Under the pieces are notes generated by a model. It was given only the letters and a program-made list of their open reading frames with translations, ran no database searches and was not told where the DNA came from. From Thalassobius sp034670005 (GTDB taxonomy: Bacteria; Pseudomonadota; Alphaproteobacteria; Rhodobacterales; Rhodobacteraceae), in the NCBI RefSeq assembly GCF_034670005.1, contig NZ_JAXMOH010000003.1, positions 186,001-250,000 of the forward strand: DNA of 64,000 nt. Direction: 5' to 3'. Position 1 is the first letter of the stretch. Each line of letters starts with the position of its first letter. Both the position numbers and the translations under genes were made by a program. Positions 57,743-64,000 of the stretch are shown here, in pieces.

Positions 57743-58645
57743 ATGAACGTGACGTCATCGATATCCGCAGTTGCGATGAGTTGGTCGGCGCACAGCCGGG
57801 TTAGCAGTCAGGAAGCCCCTGAACCCACTCGCGGTGAAAGGCTTGTCGCGCGACTGGATAAGAACCAGGATGGCGGCATTTCGGCGGAGGAATTGCAGGG
57901 TACCCGACTGGGTCGGCGCATGAGCGTCGATGCGTTTTCCAAGATCGACGGAGACAGCGATGGCAAGCTGTCAGCAGGCGAAATCGATTCCTTTAGAAAT
58001 GAGAACGGTCTTCCGGGCCGCCGTGTCGGTTGGTCGCGCCACGGTCATCATCATCACAATCATCATGGCGATACAGCAAGGGCGGTGTCGCAACGGGCCG
58101 AACTGCAGACTGGGGGGGCCAGCGAAACCGAAACTGAAACGTCGTTGACCATCGTGTCCTTCGAATCGACGACGACCAACAGTTCGGGCGAAACGACAAC
58201 GACGAGCGTTCTGGCGATCCAAGCCTATTCGAGAACCGCGTCGTCTGCAGGAGCTGGCGTACAGGGAGAAGCCGCTGATGCGACCGTGGACGCCGAGGCG
58301 GTCGACGTCACTCCGGGCGTCGTGGCCGATGCGGGTGCAACGACCCCGGGTACTGAAAACAAGGTGGTCGCAGACACAGTGGACAATTCCGCTCCGGCTG
58401 AACCTGCCGGGACCAGCGAGTCCGTCGCCCTTGCCCAAGCGGTCAATGCTGCCGATGAGCCTGATAGTGCTGCGGAAATTCTTGAGGAAGTTGCTGCCGT
58501 CGAGGCTGCCGAAGCCGCTGCGGTAACAGAGGAGGTCGCAAAACCCGATGAGGCCGTCGCGACCGGCGAAACCTTTTCCTCCTCAGTCAATGTGACGGCT
58601 TTGTTTGCCTATTCGAAAACGGTCGAAATGGCGACCTCGGCTTGA
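57743..58645 (+). CDS. EF-hand protein with His cluster and acidic repetitive C-terminus
   Basis: A 300-residue protein without a signal peptide. Two canonical EF-hand loops are present: DKNQDGGISAEEL (residues 39-51) and DGDSDGKLSAGEI (residues 68-80). A His-rich patch HGHHHHNHH follows at about residue 100. The last 170 residues are low-complexity: Thr/Ser-rich, then Ala/Glu/Val-rich with runs such as EEVAAVEAAEAAAV, ending FAYSKTVEMATSA. It should bind calcium and perhaps zinc or nickel. Location is unknown; lack of a signal peptide together with an acidic tail would allow type I secretion, but no RTX repeats are present. Function unknown. Confidence 0.8.
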   Translation: MNVTSSISAVAMSWSAHSRVSSQEAPEPTRGERLVARLDKNQDGGISAEELQGTRLGRRMSVDAFSKIDGDSDGKLSAGEIDSFRNENGLPGRRVGWSRHGHHHHNHHGDTARAVSQRAELQTGGASETETETSLTIVSFESTTTNSSGETTTTSVLAIQAYSRTASSAGAGVQGEAADATVDAEAVDVTPGVVADAGATTPGTENKVVADTVDNSAPAEPAGTSESVALAQAVNAADEPDSAAEILEEVAAVEAAEAAAVTEEVAKPDEAVATGETFSSSVNVTALFAYSKTVEMATSA

Positions 58646-58685
58646 TGATATCTGACAAGCGGCGCACCAGTCGTGCCGCCGCTTT

Positions 58686-59531
58686 TCAGCCCTGAACGAT
58701 GGTCCGGGTGGGGAAGGGAATGTCCACCCCAGCGTCGTCCAGCGCTTCTTTCACTTTGCGTTTCATATCGGCCTGATAGGCGAAGTAATCCGACGAATTT
58801 ACCCAGGTCCGGGCCAGAAAATCGACCGAGGATGCTCCCAGATTGTTGACCTGAACGAATTCTGCCGGATCCGTCAGTGTCCGGGGATCGGCCAGCAAAG
58901 TCTGGCGAATGGTATCTTCGGCCAGTTTCAGATCGACACCATAACCAACACCGAACACCCATTCGGCGCGGCGGGTGCCATTGGTCGAATAGTTCGTGAT
59001 CGTATTGCCCCAGACACTGGCATTGGGAATGATGACCTGCACATTGTCGGGTCGCGCCATTTCGGTGCAATTGAGCGATATATTCTTCACAGTGCCCATC
59101 TGTCCCGAAACTTCGACGAAATCGCCAAGTTTGAAGGGACGGAACACCACGATCATCACCCCGGCTGCAACATTGGACAACGTGCCCTGCAACGCCAAAC
59201 CGATGGCCAGACCCGCAGCACCGATGACCGCCACGATGGACGTTGTCTGCACGCCGAACGTGTTCAGCACGAACAATATTGTGAAGGTCAGGATCGCGTA
59301 TCGCGCCAGATTGCCGAGGAAGGTGAACAGCGTATTGTCCAGTTCTTCATATTTCTGTGCCAGCCGGATCAGCCGCCGCCGAACCCAGCCCGACACGAAA
59401 TAGCCCAGCACCAGAAGCGCAACTGCCCCAAGTACAGACCCGACCGCCGAGGCCAGGAATTCTATGGATACCAAGTCTGCGATGGTCTGGTCGTTCCAAA
59501 CCGGCGTCATCATCAAATCAGTCAGTGTCAT
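58686..59531 (-). CDS. Small-conductance mechanosensitive channel, MscS type
   Basis: A 281-residue MscS protein with three N-terminal membrane helices (FLASAVGSVLGAVALLVLGY, YAILTFTILFVLNTFGV, TSIVAVIGAAGLAIGLALQG). The pore-lining third helix continues into LSNVAAGVMIVVFRPFKLGD, the family signature. The cytoplasmic beta domain follows with NVQVIIPNASVWGNTITNYS. It opens on membrane tension to release solutes after osmotic downshock. The start overlaps the stop of the pterin dehydratase gene by four bases. Confidence 0.95.
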   Translation of the reverse strand: MTLTDLMMTPVWNDQTIADLVSIEFLASAVGSVLGAVALLVLGYFVSGWVRRRLIRLAQKYEELDNTLFTFLGNLARYAILTFTILFVLNTFGVQTTSIVAVIGAAGLAIGLALQGTLSNVAAGVMIVVFRPFKLGDFVEVSGQMGTVKNISLNCTEMARPDNVQVIIPNASVWGNTITNYSTNGTRRAEWVFGVGYGVDLKLAEDTIRQTLLADPRTLTDPAEFVQVNNLGASSVDFLARTWVNSSDYFAYQADMKRKVKEALDDAGVDIPFPTRTIVQG

Positions 59532-59824
59532 TCAGCTAGTTGGTCCATTTTGCGTGCCAGTTTCGCGTCCTGCGCGCTCAGCCCGCCGACGTCGTGGGTG
59601 GATAACGTGACCTGCACTCGGTTGTAAACGTTATTCCATTCCGGATGATGTCCCCATTTTTCCGCCCAAAGCGCACAGCGCGTCATAAAGGCGAAAGCGC
59701 CTGTGAAATCATCGAAATCGAAGGTCTTGGTGATGGCATCGCGACCCTCCACCATCGCCCATCCGTCATGAAACAAGGGTTCCAGCATGGTCTTGCGGCC
59801 GGTATCGCTAAGAAGTTCGGTCAT
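59528..59824 (-). CDS. phhB: Pterin-4a-carbinolamine dehydratase
   Basis: A 98-residue protein of the PCD/DCoH family. The active-site pattern is KWGHHPEWNNVYNRVQVTLSTHD, with the two adjacent histidines and Trp that define the enzyme. It dehydrates 4a-hydroxytetrahydropterin, recycling the cofactor of aromatic hydroxylases; no hydroxylase gene is nearby. The start at 59824 follows AGGAGG-type sequence inside the end of the GNAT-like gene, which it overlaps by four bases; a longer frame upstream is not supported. Confidence 0.93.
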   Translation of the reverse strand: MTELLSDTGRKTMLEPLFHDGWAMVEGRDAITKTFDFDDFTGAFAFMTRCALWAEKWGHHPEWNNVYNRVQVTLSTHDVGGLSAQDAKLARKMDQLAE

Positions 59825-61008
59825 TCCTGTTCCTCCGCTTGTGTCTTTCGAAACGGGCCATAGGCGGTCAGGATTTCGATATCCTCGGCCACTGCGGCCC
59901 GTTCGGCCCTTAGATATTGCCCGACCGCCTCGGCAAAGCCGGGATCGGCGATCCAATGCAGCGAATGTGTGGTCGCAGGCAGATAGCCGCGCGCCAGTTT
60001 ATGTTCGCCCTGCGCGCCCGCTTCGACCCGGTGCAGACCGGAGTCGATGGCGAACTCGATGGCGCGATAGTAGCACGCTTCGAAATGCAGGCAGGGATGA
60101 TCTTCGATACAGCCCCAATATCGGCCATAAAGCGTCTCGGCGCCGATGAAATTCAGCGCTCCGGCGATGGGCTGGCCGCCACGTTCGGCGATTATCAGCA
60201 GGATGTCGTCGCGCATCGTTTCATGGATCAGATCGAAAAACGACCGGGTCAGATAGGGCGTCCCCCATTTGCGCGACCCGGTATCTTGATAGAATCTCCA
60301 GAATGCCTCCCAGTGCTGCGGCTGGATGTCGTTTCCGGTCAGCATCCGAATGTCGCCGCCAAACGCATTTGCAGTGCGGCGTTCCTTGCGGATCGTCTTG
60401 CGCTTGCGCGAACTGAGCGAGGCGAGGAAATCGTCAAAATCGCGGTAATCGTGATTGAACCAGTGAAACTGCTGGCTGGTGCGGTGCATCAGGCCCATCT
60501 GTTCGCCCGCCAGCGCTTCGGCTTCGGTGCAGAAGGTGACATGCAGTGACGACAGCCCGTTGTCCGATCCGATCTGAACCGCGCCTTGGATCAGGGCGCT
60601 CATCCCTACGGTATCGAAGCCGGGCCGGGTCAGAAGCCGCCGACCGGTGGCGGGTGTGAACGGCACCGCGATCTGCATTTTGGGATAGTACCGCCCGCCA
60701 GCGCGTTCATAGGCATGAGCCCAGTTGTGATCGAAGATGTATTCGCCCTGGCTGTGCGATTTGGCATAAAGCGGGGCACAGGCGATGACCTGTCCACCCG
60801 AGCGCGCGATCAGATATTGAGGCTGCCAGCCGGTACCGGGACCGACCGAGCCGCTGTCTTCCAGCGCCTTGAGGAAACGGTAGGTCGTAAACGGGTCGAT
60901 CGCCCGACCGGTCTGCGCGGTTTCGGGGCAGGCGCAGGCATCCCATTCCGCTGGGTCGACTTGATCCAGCGATCCAAGCAGCTGAATTTCCACGGTTTGA
61001 TCCGTCAT
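59821..61008 (-). CDS. FemAB/GNAT-like protein (COG3146 type)
   Basis: A 395-residue protein of the family often labelled peptidoglycan biosynthesis/recognition or DUF482. Distinctive stretches are ATGRRLLTRPGFD, FLASLSSRKRKTIRKERRTA, GSRKWGTPYLTRSFFDLIH and YYRAIEFAIDSGLHRVEAGA, then GEHKLARGYLPATTHSLHWI. The second half folds like a GNAT acyltransferase. The true substrate is unknown. It precedes phhB with a four-base overlap. Confidence 0.88.
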   Translation of the reverse strand: MTDQTVEIQLLGSLDQVDPAEWDACACPETAQTGRAIDPFTTYRFLKALEDSGSVGPGTGWQPQYLIARSGGQVIACAPLYAKSHSQGEYIFDHNWAHAYERAGGRYYPKMQIAVPFTPATGRRLLTRPGFDTVGMSALIQGAVQIGSDNGLSSLHVTFCTEAEALAGEQMGLMHRTSQQFHWFNHDYRDFDDFLASLSSRKRKTIRKERRTANAFGGDIRMLTGNDIQPQHWEAFWRFYQDTGSRKWGTPYLTRSFFDLIHETMRDDILLIIAERGGQPIAGALNFIGAETLYGRYWGCIEDHPCLHFEACYYRAIEFAIDSGLHRVEAGAQGEHKLARGYLPATTHSLHWIADPGFAEAVGQYLRAERAAVAEDIEILTAYGPFRKTQAEEQE

Positions 61009-61057
61009 TTCCCAATCCTTTGCGCTCCGCCACTATCTGGGGTGCGACCGGTTTGGA

Positions 61058-61825
61058 TCAAGCCGGATTTTCCGCAAGATAGCCTTCGAAGGTCACATTC
61101 TGAGCTATTTTGCGCGCCTCTGCCTCGGCTTCGGGCGACCGGATCGTCCAACATAGCACATTCGCGCCGCGCCGTTTCAGCTCTGCCACCCGCGGGCGAT
61201 CCAGATCGTCGGCTTCGTGGCTGATGAAGCAGCAGCCCAGAGCGTCGTAATCGGGAATCTCGCGCAGCCGGTCACGGGTGCCGTTGGGCAGCAATTGCCA
61301 ATCCTCGGACCGGTAGGCAGAGGTGGTCAGTCCGCGCGGAATGTCGGGGCAAAGCCCGGCCATCTTCTGCACCGAATGCGGGCTGAAGGACATCAGCGCG
61401 ACCGGACCTTCATAGCCTTGCAGCGCGCGCGCCGTGGCTTCTTCCAACTTGCCGATATTAGCACCCATCTGCCCGTCCTGATCCTTGATTTCGATCAGTA
61501 GTGGCACCTGTCCCGCGACCTGATCCAGTACCTGCGTCAGCGTTGGCACGGTGTCGGACCCACCCAGCAGGGCTATCTGCCCCAACTCGGCGGCGCTCCG
61601 GCGCTGGATCGGGCCCTTCTGGCCGGTCAGCCGCAGCAGATCGTAGTCGTGAAACACCATCGCCTGGCCGTCGGCAGACAGTTGTAGATCGATTTCGATC
61701 CCATAGCCGGCTTTGATCGCGGCTTTGATCGCAGCAGGCGAATTTTCCGCCCGGCCCTGTTTAACATCATGCAACGCCCGGTGGGTGATCGGACGTTGCA
61801 GGAAAACCTCGGGAAGTTGGGTCAT
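61058..61825 (-). CDS. Glycerophosphodiester phosphodiesterase
   Basis: A 255-residue TIM-barrel GDPD. The catalytic region shows THRALHDVKQGRAENSPAAI, with the His-Arg pair followed by Glu-Asn. GIEIDLQLSADGQAMVFHDY carries the metal-binding Glu-Asp and the second catalytic His. PLLIEIKDQDG has another ligand pair. It releases glycerol-3-phosphate from phospholipid head groups. No signal peptide is seen, so it is cytosolic. The start overlaps the end of the RidA gene by four bases. Confidence 0.93.
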   Translation of the reverse strand: MTQLPEVFLQRPITHRALHDVKQGRAENSPAAIKAAIKAGYGIEIDLQLSADGQAMVFHDYDLLRLTGQKGPIQRRSAAELGQIALLGGSDTVPTLTQVLDQVAGQVPLLIEIKDQDGQMGANIGKLEEATARALQGYEGPVALMSFSPHSVQKMAGLCPDIPRGLTTSAYRSEDWQLLPNGTRDRLREIPDYDALGCCFISHEADDLDRPRVAELKRRGANVLCWTIRSPEAEAEARKIAQNVTFEGYLAENPA

Positions 61826-62286
61826 TTGATCTGGAAAATCGCCTCGATTTCCACCGCGACGCCCAAAGGCAAAGACGCGGCTGAAACCGCCGAACGCGAA
61901 TGACGACCCTGATCGCCAAGCGCTTCGACCAGGAAATCGGAACAGCCGTTGACCACCTGCGGCTGTTCCGTGAAGTCGGAGGTCGAATTTACGAAACCGG
62001 TCAGTTTTACCACCCGCACCAGACGATCCAGATCGCCGCTACAGGCCGCTTTACATTGCGCCAACAGAGCAACAGCACAGGTTTTGGCGGCTGCGGTGCC
62101 TTCTGCTGTGGTCATGTCTGCACCCAGCTTACCGGTGATCAACCCGTCGGGGCCGTTGGAAATCTGACCCGATACGAACACCAGATCGCCGACCTGCACA
62201 AAAGGTACGTAATTGGCTGCAGGTGCTTGGGCCTCGGGCAGGGTGACGCCCAGTTCGGCCAAGCGCGTTTCGATTTGTCCAGTCAT
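61822..62286 (-). CDS. RidA family enamine/imine deaminase
   Basis: A 154-residue RidA-superfamily protein of the slightly longer, YjgH/YabJ-like branch: it begins MTGQIETRLAELGVTLPEAQ and shows GDLVFVSGQISNGPDG and VRVVKLTGFVNSTSDFTEQP, then RSAVSAASLPLGVAVEIEAI. The Arg that holds the substrate carboxylate in active RidA is replaced or shifted, so deaminase activity is uncertain. The start at 62286 has GGAGAA upstream. It heads the overlapping minus-strand string that ends with mscS. Confidence 0.92.
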   Translation of the reverse strand: MTGQIETRLAELGVTLPEAQAPAANYVPFVQVGDLVFVSGQISNGPDGLITGKLGADMTTAEGTAAAKTCAVALLAQCKAACSGDLDRLVRVVKLTGFVNSTSDFTEQPQVVNGCSDFLVEALGDQGRHSRSAVSAASLPLGVAVEIEAIFQIK

Positions 62287-62379
62287 GGGGTTTCTCCTGT
62301 CATCATGGGTTTGGCGCGACGCTAACGCCATGATCGGCGAATGCAATGCCAAACCACGCGCGCGCTGCGACCGATTTCG

Positions 62380-63687
62380 TTATTCGCGGAATGCCTTGAC
62401 AAAATAATCTGACACCGGTTTGAGCAGATAGGCCAGCGGCGTGCGGTCGGCAGTGCGGATAAAGGCTTCTACCGGCATACCGGGCACCAACACGACCCCT
62501 TCGGGAAGACGTTCCATTTCACCGTCTTTGATCAGTATTTCAGCCCGGTAATAAGATCGTCCGCTTTTGTCATCGGTAAAGGCGTCGGCAGAGACTTTGC
62601 TGACCCTGCCCTTCAGTTCAGGCGTGGTTCTTTGATCCAACGCAGGCAAGCGCAGGACCACGTCCTGACCGGGATAGACCTGATCAATATTGATGGTTTC
62701 GATCTGGCTGGCGATCACTAGCGGACGGTCTTGCGGTACCAGAAACATCACCGGATCGGCGGGACGGATCACCGAACGCGGGGCGAAGAACTGCATTCCA
62801 TACACCACGCCGGAAACCGGCGCGCGAATGTCGAGACGGCCCAGGCGGTTTTTCAAAGACCGGCGATTTTCGGCCAGTTCCAATTCCCGATATTGCAGAT
62901 CGCGCAGCCGCGATACAGCGTCTTCCCGGCGCGAAGTGTCAAGCTTGAGAATCTCGATCTCGATCTCGGTGATCCTGCCTTCGGCCTGAGCCGCCTGCGC
63001 GATCAGGTTGCCGACACGTCCGCTCAGCCCGGCCTGTTCGCGCTGCAAACCGAGGACGCGTGACGACTGCGCCAATCCGCGTTCCAGCAGCGATTGCTGA
63101 TTTTCCAGCTCTTCATCAATCAGCGCCTGCTGTCGTTCCAGCGCCACTTGCTGTGCCTTGATGCCATCGATCTGGCTGCTGATCTGCGCTTTGCGTTTCT
63201 GCAACTGATCAATTTCCTGGGCTTCAGAGGCATCGCGCGCCTGCACCAGCCGGATTTGACCTTCGATCAGGTCATGAACGTCGGGGTTTTCCTTGGCAGC
63301 CTGCAGCAGCTCTGGTTCGAATTCGATATCCGACTTGCCGTCTTGTTCCGCTTCCAGACGACCGCGCCGCGCCATCAGTTCGAACAACTGGCCCTCGACG
63401 ATGGACAGTTCGGATTGCAGATCGGTCGGATCGAGGCGAACCAGCAGTTGATTAGCTTCGACAAAGTCACCTTCTTCGACCAGCAATTCTGAAATTACGC
63501 CGCCATCGGGGTGTTGCACCACCTGACGGTTCTGATCGACCTCGATTTGACCGCTGGCAACGATTGCGCCTGCGATCTGGGTCAGGGCCGCCCATGCGCC
63601 GAACCCGCCGACCAGCAGCGCCAGCGCGAAAACGCCAATGAAAAGCGGTATCCGGACCGGGAAAGGTTTAGGGCCTAGCGGTATCAT
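62380..63687 (-). CDS. Type I secretion membrane-fusion protein, HlyD family
   Basis: A 435-residue adaptor. One N-terminal membrane helix (IPLFIGVFALALLVGGFGAW) is followed by the split biotinyl-lipoyl domain (VVQHPDGGVISELLVEEGDF), long coiled-coil hairpins from about residue 95 to 280, and the conserved closing part DIRAPVSGVVYGMQFF and VVLVPGMPVEAFIRTADRTP, with the C-terminal family signature. It bridges the inner-membrane ABC exporter and an outer-membrane TolC protein. It overlaps the stop codon of the ABC gene by four bases. The TolC gene is not in the window. Confidence 0.94.
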   Translation of the reverse strand: MIPLGPKPFPVRIPLFIGVFALALLVGGFGAWAALTQIAGAIVASGQIEVDQNRQVVQHPDGGVISELLVEEGDFVEANQLLVRLDPTDLQSELSIVEGQLFELMARRGRLEAEQDGKSDIEFEPELLQAAKENPDVHDLIEGQIRLVQARDASEAQEIDQLQKRKAQISSQIDGIKAQQVALERQQALIDEELENQQSLLERGLAQSSRVLGLQREQAGLSGRVGNLIAQAAQAEGRITEIEIEILKLDTSRREDAVSRLRDLQYRELELAENRRSLKNRLGRLDIRAPVSGVVYGMQFFAPRSVIRPADPVMFLVPQDRPLVIASQIETINIDQVYPGQDVVLRLPALDQRTTPELKGRVSKVSADAFTDDKSGRSYYRAEILIKDGEMERLPEGVVLVPGMPVEAFIRTADRTPLAYLLKPVSDYFVKAFRE

Positions 63688-64000
63688 TGCATTCCCCCCT
63701 GACCGGCGGTTTTCTTCAGTTGTTGCGAATTCTTAACCACTTCTTGCAAGACATCGTCCTTGGGTCCAAACGCTTTGACCGCGCCGTTCTCCAACATCAA
63801 AAGCAGGTCGCATTCCTGAATCGCCGCAGGACGGTGCGCCATGATGATCACCGATTTACCTTCGGATTTGAGAGTCCTGATGGCCGAGTTCAGGGCCATC
63901 GAGCCTTCGTTGTCGAGGTTGGAATTGGGTTCGTCCAACACCAGGATCACCGGGGCGGAATACATCGCCCGCGCCAGTCCGATACGTTGAATCTGTCCGC
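63684..64000 (-). CDS. Type I secretion ABC transporter, C-terminal end (5' part outside window)
   Basis: The frame enters from the right edge and gives about 105 C-terminal residues. The visible part begins GQIQRIGLARAMYSAP, the end of the ABC signature, and has Walker B VILVLDEPNSNLD and the H-loop Ile-Met-Ala-His-Arg-Pro. The sequence matches the PrsD/AprD type, which works with HlyD-type adaptors. This pair is a good candidate exporter for the RTX/Hint protein at 22.8 kb. Confidence 0.92.
   Translation of the reverse strand, partial: GQIQRIGLARAMYSAPVILVLDEPNSNLDNEGSMALNSAIRTLKSEGKSVIIMAHRPAAIQECDLLLMLENGAVKAFGPKDDVLQEVVKNSQQLKKTAGQGGMQ

Overview
The window looks like a chromosomal segment from a GC-rich alphaproteobacterium of the Rhodobacterales (Roseobacter/Paracoccus-type). 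This is inferred from gene content: glcDEF glycolate oxidase, a taurine--pyruvate aminotransferase, creatinase, an RTX/Hint protein, DUF1523, DUF1285 and DUF2189 proteins, and a short interspersed element of a kind I associate with these genomes. I found no tRNA or rRNA gene, prophage, insertion sequence or CRISPR array. The window opens inside polA (minus strand, 3' end outside) and closes inside a type I secretion ABC transporter (minus strand, 5' end outside).

Layout. 1-6.4 kb: polA, a small zinc-finger protein, an orphan ABC ATPase, a CDF metal exporter, tesB, a WYL regulator coupled to a VOC protein, and DUF1285. 6.4-13.2 kb: a tightly overlapping MoxR / DUF58 / BatA-DUF4159 / amidotransferase-like operon. 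13.2-18.8 kb: small membrane proteins, then glcDEF. 18.9-21.2 kb: two tandem trypsin-like proteases and a small heat-shock gene with a sigma-32-type promoter and a ROSE-like RNA thermometer. 21.3-30.7 kb: metabolic genes (two PLP/dehydrogenase enzymes, a formamidase-like hydrolase, a P1 peptidase, creatinase, a cupin) around a large RTX/Hint protein.

30.9-38.2 kb is the least explained part: a co-directional run coding for a coiled-coil protein, two proteins of unknown fold, an AAA+ ATPase, an AT-richer HEPN ribonuclease-like protein translationally coupled to the ATPase, and two small membrane proteins. I regard it as the best candidate for an undescribed system.

38.4-49.1 kb: a MocR regulator, a ketopantoate reductase-like gene, an ArsR/permease metal module, HupE/UreJ, taurine--pyruvate aminotransferase, glycerate kinase, OmpA and a three-gene housekeeping string. 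49.1-57.5 kb: sfsA, map, DUF2189, an isolated TagO/VasI-like protein, SulP plus universal stress protein, rsmD with a ferredoxin reductase-like enzyme, and a peroxiredoxin. 57.7-64 kb: an EF-hand protein, an overlapping minus-strand string (ridA, GDPD, FemAB/GNAT-like, pterin dehydratase, MscS) and a type I secretion system.

Functional links: glcDEF makes glyoxylate and the glycerate kinase at 44.8 kb could serve the same C2 salvage route, though they are not in one operon. The type I secretion genes at the right end could export the RTX/Hint protein at 22.8 kb. Several intergenic regions carry copies of one repeat whose core reads roughly CTCC-GGG-TATTT followed by AAGA(A/T)GAA, usually just after a stop codon.
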